From positions 304,870,956 through 304,934,955 of the forward strand of contig NC_081824.1 of NCBI RefSeq assembly GCF_030867095.1: 64,000 bases of DNA, written 5' to 3'. A program made the translations under genes and the position numbers. Shown piece by piece: positions 24,483 to 36,049 of this stretch. Under the pieces are notes generated by a model. The model was not told the origin of the DNA. It ran no database searches and worked only from the letters and a program-made list of their open reading frames with translations. The stretch comes from Alligator mississippiensis (taxonomy: Eukaryota > Chordata > Crocodylia > Alligatoridae). How positions within the stretch are numbered: the stretch's first letter is position 1; each line of letters begins with the position of its first letter.

Positions 24483-25699
24483 CGGGACGCAAATAGCTGC
24501 GCGGGCACGCCAAGCTCTTGCCCCGGCCCTGTCGCGGGGAACAGCACGTCCGCAGCGCCTCCCGCACGAGCCCCGCAGGCCGCGCCGCGTGCAGGGAGCG
24601 AGGCCAGCGCCGGGAGGAGCTGCCCCAGCAACAAAGCGCGGAGCAAACAAAACCCACCCCACAAAGTTGCCGCTCGGCAAAGTGGGGCCGCAGCGGGGCA
24701 GCCCGAGGGAACCGGGGGTAGCCCGGCCCTTTGTGTCCGGCACCACAAAGCCTTGCCAGGCAGGTGCCCTCCCCCGGGCCGGCCTCCCGCCCGGCCCCGC
24801 CGCGGGGCTGCAAAGGTGGAGCCCGGCGCAGCCCCCTCCTCCCTGCGGGCCCCGACCTCCGGCCCGGCCCGGCCCCGACGGGGACCAACCGCGGCCCGGC
24901 AGTCGCCAGGGCCCGGCCGGGAGGAAGGAGCCGGGTGCGAGGCAGCGCTGCCGGGAGGAAGTGGAAAGGCGAGAGCAGAGGCAGGCGGGGGGAGGGGAGA
25001 CAGCGCCATCTTTTCATGTCACAGCCAGCGAGACACAGCTCAGCTCGGCTCGGCCCGGCCCCGGCGCCCCCCCCCGGCCCGCCCGGCCCGGCCGCGGGAA
25101 ACGTGCCCGGGGCGGGTGGCGGCTGCCTCGCGCTCACGCGCGGCTCGCCCGCCCGCCCGCCGGCCTGGGGCAGGGGTCACGTCTCCACCGGCCAGCCGGG
25201 GTTCTGCAGGGCCTTGCGGGTGCAGCGCGCAGCTCCCCGGGCTGAGAGGAGCGGGGTGGTCCCTGCCCCGCACCCCTGCTATCGCTGCCCGCACGCTGCG
25301 CCTTATCGCGGGGAAGCAGCCGGGCCATGCGTGCCTGCCGGCCGGACAGAGGGGCGCAGCCCGGGGGCTCGTGCGCCTCTGCTGCTCGCAGACGGGGAGG
25401 GGGGGAGGGACGTGGCCCAGAGCTGCCCTCCCTTCCCCTTCCCTCCCCCAGCCCCGTGCCCAGCGCTTTATTCTGCACCCCTCATTGTGTCGGGCAGCAG
25501 CCCCTGGCCCGGGGGCGGCTAGCCCGGTTCGCCTGGGCAGGGAGCTGCGCCCCGCTCCGGGCACGCTGCCACCCCGCGCGGCTGGCGGTGGTTCTCCCGG
25601 GGAAGCCGCGCTCAACCTAGCAGCAGCTCTCGCTCCGAGTCGCACCAGCCAGCCCCAGCGCTGCTGCCGCCGCCGCCGCCTCGCAGACCTGCTGATGCC

Positions 25700-26530
25700 T
25701 GGGGCTGGGTGGGGGATTTAAAGCCGGAGCAAGGGGCGGAGGGCTGCGCTGCCGAGGGGGATGTGGTGGATGGTTGGCTGCGCGCAGGGAAGGGGGGGGG
25801 GGGCTGGCTGAGCCTGCTGACTGGGGATGAGAGAGACTGGGGGGTGGCTGCGCGAGGAAGGGGGGCCGCAGGGGGCTGGCTGCTAAGGGGATCTCGCTTT
25901 TTTTTGTTGGGGGGGGTGGTCGCAGGTAGCTCCCCATGGAGACACACGTCTCTGCTTCGAGTAAAGGAAGCGGCCTGCACTGCACGCTGCGTGATGGGGG
26001 CGAGGTCCTGCGGGTGTCGCTTGGGGGGGTGACAGCTGTCCCCACTGGGGAAGGGGCTGCTGGGGGCGGCGGGGGGGCCATGGGAGCTGCCGCCTGAGTG
26101 AGGGGCTGTGTTTGAGGGGGCCTTCGGCTCCCCGGCTTTAGGGGCTTCCGAGCGGGGGAGGTCTCGCCCCTGCTGGGGTGGGGACGCACTAGATGCCCTG
26201 GTGGGGGATTAAAGCGGGGCTTAACTGTCCCTGGTAGGGGGCTTTGAGGAAGGGGGGTTGGTGGTTCCTGGCGGGGTATAGAAAGTGAGGGGTGATTTGC
26301 CCCGGGGGGCATGTGAAGGCGGGGAGTGTTGGCTGTCCCCGATGGGTGTCTATGAAGGAGGGGGGGAGGGGGAGGCTGCTCGCCCTCTGGGGGGTGCGGG
26401 AGGGTGGCTGGTTGCCCCTGCGTGTGAGGGGGCTGGGTGCGAGGTGGGGGAGGTGTCGGCAGCGCCGTGCCCGCTCGCATTGGCGAGGGGCGGTAGGAGA
26501 CACGTCTCCTGTTTCTAATAAAGGAATCGG
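25700..26530. repeat. G-rich degenerate tandem region
   Basis: G-run-rich sequence with recurring GGGGGCTGGCTG, GGTGGCTG and GGGGAGG phrases at irregular 30-40-bp steps. Two related 36-37-bp segments, 25938-25974 and 26496-26531 (both GGAGACAC...CGTCTC...TAAAGGAA.CGGC), lie about 560 bp apart and suggest an old duplication. Many G-runs give strong G-quadruplex potential on the plus strand. Confidence 0.6.
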
Positions 26531-27417
26531 CTTTTATTGAAGGATAAATGCAGAGAGCCCGAGTCGTGTGGGTTGCAGCCGCCGAGCTTCGTTAGCTGCT
26601 GATGTGACTATGAAGAGAAAACGCGTCCCCATCCTTTGCGCGCGGGAATCGGCGGGGATGCAGCCTCCCCACCCCCCGCCGACCCCAATAAAGCCCCAGT
26701 GTCTCTCCCGCCCCCGCCCCGCGCGGCCGCCCCGGGCTCGGCAGCCAGCGAAGGTGCCCGGGGAGGCAGGCGGCACAGACCCTGCTAACGGCTCGGCCTT
26801 GGGCGCCTGCCAAGTTTCTCTGACTTAGGGGAACTCGGGGGATGACTAATCGCGCCGGGCTGGGGCTTAGGGAGGGTTTTTTTTTTCTTCTTCTCCTTCT
26901 CCTCCTGTCATCAGCTGCTGACCCCCCCCCCCCTCCGAGAAAGTAACTGCGGCAGGTTTCTGAGAAGGGCGGGCGCGGGGCCGTGCCCGGCTGGGGAACC
27001 CCGCAGCCCGGGGGAGGCAGCCGGAGAGCGGGCTGAGCTCGGCGCTACGGGCGTGTGCCTGGCCGGGGGGGGGGGCAGCAAAGCCCTGTCGGAGGGAGAA
27101 GAGCTGCCACCTTGGAGCGGGAGAGCTCTGCCTGAGCTGAGGCCCCGATGCAGGGGCGAGGAAGGGGTTGCCCGGGCCTGCGTGTGAGATCCGCTCCCAA
27201 GAGCGAGGCAGGAAGGCTGTACTTGCCGCGTGCGTGGCTGGGCTCTGTCCTGCCGGGTCGTATCCCCTGGTGCTTGGAGGGGTGCACGCGGGCAGGGATT
27301 GCTCCGTCCGAGAAGGGCCCCGCTTTCCAAGATGGGGGCTCTTGGACCCACCTCCTGCCCAGCTCCGGCCCCAGCTTTCGAGGCCTGCGGGCGTAAACCT
27401 TCCTAGCTCGGCTGCAC

Positions 27418-27677
27418 GTGCGGACTGTGAAAGCAAAGGAAAAGCCTCTCCGGCCGTCTTGTCAAGCAAAAAACCCTTGTGGTTTTTGCTTGACGAGGGG
27501 GCTGGGAAGGCCGAGGGAGTCTTTTCCTTTGCCTTTTCCTCGCGTCTTCCCCCCACTTTTTTTTAAAGCCTCTCCCGACCTTCAGCCCACTTGTCAGGCA
27601 AAAACCACAAGGGTTTTTTTGCTTGACAAGAGGGCTGGGGAGGCGGGGGGCTTTTCCTTTGCCCTCACAGTGCGCAC
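27418..27677. repeat. Four-fold alternating palindrome (260 bp)
   Basis: One stem sequence (core CTTGTCAAGCAAAAACC with a CAAAGGAAAAGCCTCTCC outer part) occurs four times in alternating orientation: about 27418-27475 forward, 27482-27543 reverse, 27565-27607 forward, 27610-27677 reverse. Each neighbouring pair forms a hairpin around ACAAGGG/CCCTTGT, and the outermost arms also pair over about 60-65 bp (GTGCGGACTGTGAAAGC against GCCCTCACAGTGCGCAC). No flanking target duplication is evident. It could be a foldback element, a recombination product or a structured RNA source. Confidence 0.85.
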
Positions 27678-27839
27678 AGGCCGGGGGGAAGAGGACCCTG
27701 CCGGGCACGGCTCCCTGTCCCCTTGCGCCGCAGCCACCGGGATCGTGCAGCCCCGCCGCTGGAAGCAGCGCGCCTGGCTAATATTTCAGCGTAGTGCCTG
27801 GGAGCCCGGGCTCGGATGTGCAGTAAATCTTAATGATTC

Positions 27840-28250
27840 GTAGCTTTATGTAGTCTAATTACCTGCATAATTCCGGCTTCCCATAGACACGTTTATCAGA
27901 GAAACCTTTCCTGAAGGAACTTGTGCGTGGCTCGAGCTGTGCGAGGGACCCGCGTTTGCGGTGGCATTTCGAAGTGAAAAACGCTTGTATTTTCCGCTGG
28001 GTTTTTTTAAAGCTGTTTTCCAAATGAACGTTTACGCTATTTTACTTTTTTTACTTTCTGGGGATAAGAGGTGACCCATCAAAATCACGCGGGGAGGGTG
28101 TAGGAAGGCTACAAGCAGGCATTTTTTTCCTCCAGGCGTCTCTGCTCAGGGCACTGTTATCTTATTTTTCCCACTTGCAAGGCGACAAAAGGGTGTTTAT
28201 CTGTCTGCCCAGCCCCCCACTCTCCCCGTCCACGGCTAAAAGCAGGGCGA
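27840..28250. promoter_or_regulatory. AT-rich island, candidate conserved element
   Basis: About 400 bp of lower-GC DNA with CTTTATGTAGTCTAATTACC, TTTATCAGAGAAACC and TTATCTTATTTTTCC between CpG blocks. There is no repeat signature and no reading frame. It is a candidate enhancer, inferred from its sharp contrast with the flanks. Confidence 0.35.
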
Positions 28251-28337
28251 AGTGTTAAGTTTAGAACTCAAGAATCTCTCGGCCTTGCACCAAAAAAGAC
28301 CTGGCTGTTTTAAAACAGTGGGGGCTTTTCTCTTCAA

Positions 28338-28388
28338 ATACGCGCGCGCGCACGCGTGTGTGTGCGTGTGTGCGTGTGCGCGCACGCG
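28338..28388. repeat. Alternating purine-pyrimidine tract (Z-DNA type)
   Basis: Fifty-one consecutive bases alternate purine and pyrimidine, as CG-rich ends around a TG-rich centre. Such tracts favour left-handed Z-DNA under negative supercoiling, often near active promoters. Confidence 0.8.
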
Positions 28389-31300
28389 GGTAGGTAATCA
28401 CTCAGACACTGAGCTCTCCCCTCCCCCTCTCCTTTCCCACCGTGCTTTCATATTGCACCGTTGCCATGTCATATGCATGCATCCAGGTTAGGAAAACCGC
28501 GGCGGCGGCTCCTGCTGCTGGGCTTTCCTCTATCATGAAAGCCCGAGCCCTCAAGGCCAGGCAGGCGGAGAGGACGAGGCAGCAGCAGCGCTGCCTGCTT
28601 GTGACAGAGGCCTGGTTCAGTGAGCCGTGCTCCGCGCTGGCTCTCATCCACCACCCGCCCGCCCTTCCCGCTCCAGGAGGGCCGGGAGCAACTCGCTGCA
28701 GTGCCCGCCGCCCCATGCACAATTCCGCCGGCTGCTCGGAGAGAGGATTATCTCCTCGTGTATTCTCCCCACCTTCTTTAAAACAAAAACACAACACAAG
28801 GTGGAGGGGGGTGGAGGTGATTCAGGGCCTGAATCCAATGATGAACACAAGAGCGAGTGTCTCCGTGCGTGCACACACACACACACACACACGCACGCAC
28901 ACACTCCCCCCGCTGCGCTGTAGTTGAAGTCTGGAGCTGGGAGGGTGTTTTGTCTCCTCGGAGTCGTTTGTCTGTGTCACGGGCAGGCCGCTAATGGCTG
29001 GGATCGACGAGGCGCTGCGCATTGTGCATTGCCGAGCTGCCTGGGACGCGCTTGAAGGCTCCGGCCGGGGCTTTGCGGGAAAAAATCCCCTCTCGCAGGG
29101 CCCGGCGCTTGGCTGTGACAAGGCGCTGCAGGCGCGGGCGGGCTGCAGCGAGACGCGGATCTCTCCCAGCGAGCGATGTCGACCGTGCCAGGCTCAGCTT
29201 GCTCCTCTGTCGGCCTCGTTTGTTGTTGTTGTTGCTGCCGAGGTCGCGCTGCTCGCTCCAGGGTTTGCACGAACAGGCCTTCCCCGCTCCCCGCCGAGCC
29301 GAGCCGAGCCGGCACGGGGCTGGGACACCACCAGACCAGAGTCTATTTTTACTCCCCCTCCCCGGTCGGCCTGCGCCTCGCAGCTGCATGTCCCTGCGAG
29401 CAGGACCGGACGGGCTGGCAGACACTGAGCCCTTTCAGGACGTGTCAGCGCCGGCCTCCGGTGCCTGTCGGAGCTATGCCTCCCCTGGGCGCCCCCCAGC
29501 CCCCGCCGGCCCGCCCCGCGCTCCCCTCGCCCGCTCCCCGCAGGGGCCGGGCTCTCCCACTTGGAGAAGTGGCGGGGGGCTGCTTGCGGGGTGTGACGGG
29601 GGGGGGGTGGGGGGCTGCAGTAGGCCGAGGCACGGGGTTGCGTGGGGAGGGAAGGCCAGGCCGCTTTTCCCAGCACCAGCACCCACTACATCCTCAGGTC
29701 ACTGATTTCGCGAGCCCCGGCGCTCCCTGCCTTGCCCAGGCCCGGGGGAAGCCAGGGCACGTGTGCCCGGCCCGGGACTGGCGCGTTTCCCAGCCCCGGC
29801 AGCTCCGAGGTTCCTTCTTGCTCGTGTTTCCCGTGCTGCAGGGGAACAAAGCCAGGAAGCTGGAGGACCAGGCTGGTCCCGTCTCTTTACCTCCGTGGCC
29901 GCTGTTGTTTCCTCACTACTGGAAATCCAAGCCGGGGGCGGGGGCCCCGCCTGACTCTAACCCTCCTCGCCCTCCCTCGGGGCACGGACATACTCCGCCG
30001 CCCTCCCTGGCGCTCAGGCCGGGGGGATTCCCATTGCCGGGGCCCTGCCCGGGCAGCGAGAGGCGCGGGGACCCTGCCGCTGCCTGCGCTTTGTGCCGGG
30101 CTCGCAGGTGCCACCCGTGCCCGCGTTTCTGGGGAAGGCTGTGTGTGTGGGGTGGGGGGGATGTCTGCAGGACGCAGCGGCCGTGCCTGGCAGCCCTGCC
30201 ACGTCCGATGAGGGTTGTCCTCCTCGGAGGCGCCAGCCGCCCCCTTCCCCGGCTTTCAGAGGGAGCCCGCGCCGCGCGGTAACAATATGCTGGCACCGTG
30301 TCAGGGCTGCGAGCGCTGCAGCCCCTGTCTAACGCCAACTGCAGCTCGTCTTGTTTTGTTATTTAGATTTGCACGCTTCCATTAGGAGCAGCCCTGCCAT
30401 GGGCGGGGGAGAGGTGGGGGGATTGCCGGTGCTGTGGAGCGAGGCCAGGCCAGGCCAGGCTCGCGGGGAGGCAGGCTGTGAGCTTACATCAGGGTGCAGG
30501 TGGGGCGCAGACTGGACCCCCCCATGCCCTCCCGGCCTCGGAGCTGTCTCTCGGGGCCGGAACTTCTGGGCGATGCTGGGGAGAGACGGGGTGCTGGCAC
30601 GGCCGGCCCGGGGGAGGGCGAAGGGGAGCACCGAGGCGCGCTGTGCCTCCGCCAGCAGCTCCTCCGCGTGTGCACGGCCTCGCCGGAGCCCCGCTCCCCG
30701 GCGCTGTGCGCAGCGGCCTGACCTGCCGGTCAGCTCCCCGCGGGGCCGGAATGAGGCAGCGCGGCCTGCGAGAGTCCGGGGCCGCGGAGCAGGCACCGGG
30801 CCCGGAGCGGGGCAGGCCTCCCCTCCTCCCCGGCCGAGCCAAAGGCCCTGCAGCACAACAAGCGCCGGTCTGTTCCCGCAGGAAGCCGCACTCACAAAGA
30901 CGGAAAGTTGCAGAGAGCTTGCAAATCAACGCGGAGCGATGGAGGTGCAGGCTCCGCGGGGCACGGAGCCGAGCAGCTCGCGGAGCCGCAGGAGGGGGCT
31001 TCTTTGTAAAAAAGAACAAACCAAAAAAAACAAAACTCCGGGGGCAGTGTGGGGATCTCAGCCCGTAGTAGCGGATCGCGGGGCTGGGCCGGGCTCGACC
31101 CGCTCCAGACACCTCGGCCACTGCGAGAGGCATCCGCAGCTCCACTGCTCCTGGGCAGGGCACTGTTCTCACCCCGCGAGGCATGGGGGCGGGGGGGGAC
31201 GGGGGACGGGGACCAGAGGCCTTTCCTCCAGCTGCGTGTCTGTGTCTCACGTGTGCGCAGTCTAATAACTTTTAATGTCTAGCCCTAAAACGTGTTTATA

Positions 31301-32199
31301 AAAAATCGCTTTACAACGCCGGAGGCCAGGTGTCCTTCTGCCGCCTGCGGGAGAAGGAAAAAAAAAAACCGTGCTCGGTCTGCCCCTCCCCCCCTTCTCT
31401 GCACCCGCCAGGGAAGCTGGCACCCAGCTCGGCTTCCCTGACCCACGGGCAGCTCCCGTGCCCCCGCCTCGGCCAGCCGCGTTTCCTGGAGGCCACTCGA
31501 CCGCCTGCTTCTTAAAGAAAAAAAAAGAAAAAAAAAAGAAAAAGCAGTTTGTCATTTGCATCAGCTGTTTTTTAGAGGCTTCCAGGCAAGGAAGCGTGTC
31601 TCGAGTCTCGGCTTTCGGGCTGCAGGTCTTTCACTTCTGCTTTGCAAAGGGGCCACTCTTGTCTTGTAAAGAGGTCCGGCCCGAGCACAGGGCAGGCTGG
31701 GGGCGGCTGTCGGGGGCAGAGGAAAGGCCGGGCGGAGAGAGCCTAGCTAGTTACCAGGCACCTCCGGGCCCCGACGAGAAAGGAAAGCCCCGAGCGGGGG
31801 AAGGGAGCGGGCAAGGCTTGAGCCTGAAGCCGCAGCGCGCAGCCTGGCGTGGGAAGGCGGCCCAGGACCGCGTGCCCACAGCACGAGACAGCCGTGCCAG
31901 GAGAGGAGCCGGAGCAACCCGGCCCCGAGGGCAAGGCAGGGCAAGGCAGGGCGCGGGCACCGCACGCACAAGCCCGGGGGAGGGGGCGGGCTGCAGGCTC
32001 TCCTGCTGCGTCCTGCCTTCCCTGTCCCCCGGGAGCCAGAAGGCTTTGCCCCTGCGTGTCTGCAGGGGCAGGGCTCCGCGCTCTCCTTGGCAGCTGCTAC
32101 CCCTGGCATAAGATGCCGGCGCCTCGGCTGCGCGGACACCCCGCGACGGGCGCGGCTGGCAGCGGGCACGACTCGAGCCCAGAGCCGCGCTGCCAAAGT

Positions 32200-32851
32200 C
32201 AATAGCTGAGGCCGATAAGGGGCTGCAAACTAGCAGCCCCAGACGGGAGCCGGGCTCGCCTCCTCCCCGGCGCTGCGGACGCCACGGGGACGTGCCCAGG
32301 AGGCTCCGGGCCGGGGCTGCAGACGGCGGGTCACGTCCCCGGGCAGCGCCGCGGGCAGCGGGGACCCCGTCGGGCCCGGCGGGCAGACGGCGGCCGCCGC
32401 GCGGCAGTGACAATGGCCAACGTGTGTGGGAAGCCGGGAACAAAGAGGCCGTCCCGTGGGGGCCGGGGGGCAGCCCGGGGCAAGCCCGGCCGGGCGGGCA
32501 GTCGGGGCGCGGGGGCAGCGTGCCGCCGGGTGGGCAGCGAGCGCGGGGGCGACGCCCGGCGGGGGTGCCCCCGGGGCAGCGGCGCGGAGCCCCGAGCGCG
32601 GCCGCGGAGGACGCGGCTTTGCTCCGGGAGCGGCGCTGCTGCAGCTGCTGGTGCTGGCGGCGGCTCCCTGAGCGCAGCGCCGGCCCGGGGGGAGGGGACG
32701 GGAGGGGAGGGGACGGGCGGCAGGCGGCGGCGGCGGCAGCAGGAGGAGGAGGCGCAGGGAGGGGAGGAGAGGGGAAGGGCGGGCGGGAGGCGAGGGGGCT
32801 GCGAGGGGAGCGCAGCGTGCGGCAGACGGAGCCTGGGCTCCCAGCGGCAAG
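32200..32851 (+). promoter_or_regulatory. Candidate BCOR non-coding first exon and promoter
   Basis: Extremely GC-rich DNA with GGGGAGGGGACGG and GGCGGCGGCGG tracts ends in CAGCGGCAAG followed by GTGAGG, a good splice donor at 32852. A YY1-like AACATGGCGCTC lies 140 bp downstream (32988-32999). CpG-island promoter, untranslated GC-rich first exon and strong donor is the usual vertebrate arrangement. Nothing here proves that this exon joins the BCOR acceptor at 49121-49122; other CpG blocks are alternatives. Confidence 0.3.
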
Positions 32852-35364
32852 GTGAGGAAGAGCGGCTTTCCCGGCGGAGGCGGGTGGCGGGAGGGGGGGG
32901 ACGCGGGCCCGGCACCAAAGCCGGGGCGGGCGCGGCGGGGCCCCGTGCAGCAGCGCCCGCCGCGGGACCTGGCCCGGAGCAGCCAGCAACATGGCGCTCC
33001 GCTCCCGCCCGGCCCCGCCAGCCGGCCGGAGCATCGCGGGCTGAACCCAGCGCCGCAGCCCTGCCCGCCTGCCGCCACCTGCCCCGGCCCGGTCCCCGCA
33101 GCCCGGCCCCGGCGGGGGGAGGGGACCAGCAAACTTTTCTCCTCCGCCCAGACGGGGCTTCCCCTCCCCTCCCTTCCGGGGCCCCGCGCAGCCCCGGGAC
33201 CGCGGGCCACCGCACGCCTCGCTGCCGCCGCCGCTCTCCTGCTGGCGCGGATAAGGTCAGTGCCGCCGCCGAGCAAAGCCGGGACTCGGGGCCCGGGCCG
33301 GGGGCTGCCGGCGCCGGGCTCCCTCCGAGGGGCAGCGGCTGCGGCCGCCGCCGAGCAAAGGTCTGGGCGGTGCGGGCGCAGGCTGACGCGGAAGTTTCTC
33401 CCGCCTGCAAACGCCGGGGCCGTGCGGTGCGGGGGCGGTTTGGCAGCCCGCGGAGCCGGGGGCCCGGGCCGCATGGCTGAGTCCGCGCCGTGCCTGCAGC
33501 CGCAGCTGCGTCCTGGAGCGGGGAGGGGGGACTTTCCCGTGGCCGGGCTGCCTGCGAGGCAGCGGGAAGCCCCGCCGAGGAGCCGCGCGGCCCCGGCTGC
33601 TGCTGCCGCCCGCGGCTTGACTTGTTTCCAGGCTGGCGCCGCCCCAGCGCCGTGTTACCCGGGGGTGCTCCCCCCCCCAGTCCCGGGCATAGCTCCGCGC
33701 CGCGGGGGTCGGGCTCCGCTGGCAGGGGGCTGCAGCCGCGCCGCGGCCGGGAGATGAAGTTTGCAGGTGAATGGAGAAAGCAACTCCGACCCCTCCCTCC
33801 CCCCGCCCCACCCCGCCCCGGGGCGTGGGAGGCCCGGCTGCTTCCAGCGGGATCCGGGCTGTGCCGCAGCAGTGCGGGGGCCCGGCGGAAAGGGGCAGGC
33901 GGGCTGCTGGCAGCAGCGGGGCAAGGGTTGGCGTCTCCGGCCATTTCCGAGGTGAGCTGCGGTGGACGGCGTGGGGGGGAAGGGGCTTCCCCAGGCATCG
34001 CCCTCCCGGCGCTGCTGGACGGGTCCAGACAGCCGGGCACCGAGCCTCGAAGGCAGCGCGGTGCGGGGCCGTGCTGGGGGGGCGGCCGACCGAACTTTAC
34101 TCTTTGCAAACTCCTGGAGCGGCCCCCTCCCCGGGCTTCCCTGGCCCGGCTGCCTTCCCCGCCCAGAGGAAGGCGAGTTTCCGCGGGAGCTGCCTTTGAT
34201 CGTGTGCCCCCCGCCGTGCCCTCGCCAGGCGCGGGACCCGGGCCCCCCGGGACGGGGGGAGGTGGAGGGAGCCGCGGTGCGGGGCAGGTGTGCTCCGCTG
34301 GACGTGCGGTGCGGGCCGGGCGGCAGGAGAAGACCCGGCTGCCGAGCAGCAGATAAAAGCTGGCTTGTGTCGGCTCTGCCTGCAGCGCGGCCCATCCTCA
34401 TTCCTCTTTGTCTGCGCCTTGGCTCCGGGCGCTCCCGCCGGCCTGGCTGCCTTCCCGGGGAGTCCGGCCCGCGCCGCGGCTGTTTACACGTCACTTCGGA
34501 GCAGCGCTCGCCTGGGGCGGGGGAGGAGGGGGGCAGCAGCGCCTTCCGCCAGCAGGGACTCGTGCCCCCGCCCGGCCCCCGGCGCGACCTGACCGCTGGG
34601 CTTTCCCCGGTGCTCTCCCGCGCGCTGGCTCCGCGCAGCCCGGAGATGCGATGCGGTGCGTGCGGGGCTGCGGCAGGCCCGGGGCTGTCCCTGCCCTGCG
34701 CGGGCCGGGGTCCCCGGCGCTGCAAGTGCGGCTGACTTGGGCCGGTGCACACCAGGCCCCGCGGGCCCTTTGCTCCCGGGCCTGAGCCATGCGCTCCCCC
34801 CTTTGCCCCCTGGGGCTGGTGCCCTCCAGCCCCGAGCAGCCGGAGGCGGCTTCCCCCTGTCCGTGCAGCCCGGGCAGGCAGCGATCGCGCCGGCCCAGCC
34901 GATCCCTTGGTGAGAGGTAGGCGAGCTCCCCCCTCCTCCCCCCGCGGCTCCCTGGGCAGGCGCTCGCCGTGTGTGCGCACGCCGGGGAGGAAGCGGAGGC
35001 CTTGCCTTGCAGACAGGGGGAGTTCCCTTGTCCGCGGGCAGCGCTGGCTGCTGAAGCCTCTGCCCGAGCAGGCGGATCGCCAGCGCTGCTCCGAAGCGAC
35101 CTTTCCCTCCGCCCCGCTCGCCTGGCACGGCCCGCACCTCTTGCCAGCAGCTCGGGCGGTCTCTCCAGCAAGCAGCTAATGAATGTTGCACCGGGGCTTC
35201 TCTGGCATGTGCAGCGCCTCCCTCCTTCCCGGGGCAGCCACATCAGGCTGCAGCGAGAGGCCGCGGGGACTGTCCGGGGGCCGCCGCGCATCTCTGCCCC
35301 GGGCCCTGGTGCCGGGCGCCGAGCCCCGGGGGGAGGCTCCCGGCCGATCTGCACGCCAGTTCCC

Positions 35365-35520
35365 AGTATAATCTCATTATGCGCCACAGACTCCCGGTGT
35401 TGTGTTGTCGAAGGCGGACAATGATCAATTTGCATTGACCTGGGGCCGGGCGAGCTTTTAGATGGTAATTGCCGTATTGATTTGTATGCAAAAAAAAAAA
35501 AAAAAAGCCCTGCTAAAATG
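35365..35520. promoter_or_regulatory. AT-rich island with POU octamer, candidate enhancer
   Basis: Contains AGTATAATCTCATTATGCG, AATGATCAATTTGCATTGACC (a perfect octamer within), GATGGTAATTGCC and GTATTGATTTGTATGC, between CpG-dense flanks. The density of homeodomain and POU cores suggests a conserved regulatory element. Conservation was not tested. Confidence 0.45.
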
Positions 35521-36049
35521 AAAGGCCGGAAGCGCTGGGACGGGATTTCTTGTCCAGGTGCGAAGTGCCGGGAGCCCTGCTCAAACTCCTGGAGCTTTAG
35601 CGGCCCAGCCTGGCTTCCCCGGGCCCTGCCGCCCGCGCGGAGCCTCCTCTTCCCCAGCCAAAGACAATCTTGGCTGCGGCTAGGGAAAACAAAGCTGGAT
35701 TTGGCTCAGGCAATTAGAGCCGACAGCGCAGAAAGGCCGGCTCCGCGGGAACCGGGTTGCAGGAAGAGCCCCGTGCGTGCAGCCCGCAGCCAGGGAGGCC
35801 CGGGGGCGTGTCTGCCGTCCGGGCCAGCAGCCGCCGGGACCCGGCCCGGGGCCACACCGCCCCTGCGCCTCCAGGTATTTTTAGCGTGGCTCGCAGGCGG
35901 CTCTCGGGGAGCGAGGGGGCACAGCGGAGTAGCTCAGGCTGTGAAAGCAGGCGGCAGGTTTAATGCGGGGCCGCTCAGGCCGAGATTTGACTGGCTTGGA
36001 AAGGAGGGGGTAGTGATTCAGCCACCAGACTTACGGGGAGATTCACTCG

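Larger units (their letters stand above)
22080..27840. other. CpG-rich non-coding block with repeats
   Basis: Dense CpG DNA containing a TATA box (22614), a 15-bp minisatellite (23831-24086), an A run (24421-24440) closely followed by a POU octamer (24475-24482), a G-rich degenerate tandem region (25700-26530) and a four-fold palindrome (27418-27677). Open frames of several hundred codons occur on both strands but show no recognisable domain and overlap the repeats. No gene is supportable. Confidence 0.6.

Noticed and set aside
24150..25721. 523-residue open frame
   Set aside because: Low-complexity Ala/Pro/Gly/Arg sequence crossing an A run as polylysine; no recognisable fold or splice structure.
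32331..34109. 592-residue minus-strand open frame
   Set aside because: Pure CpG-island composition, no domain, and opposite-strand frames are open over the same interval.
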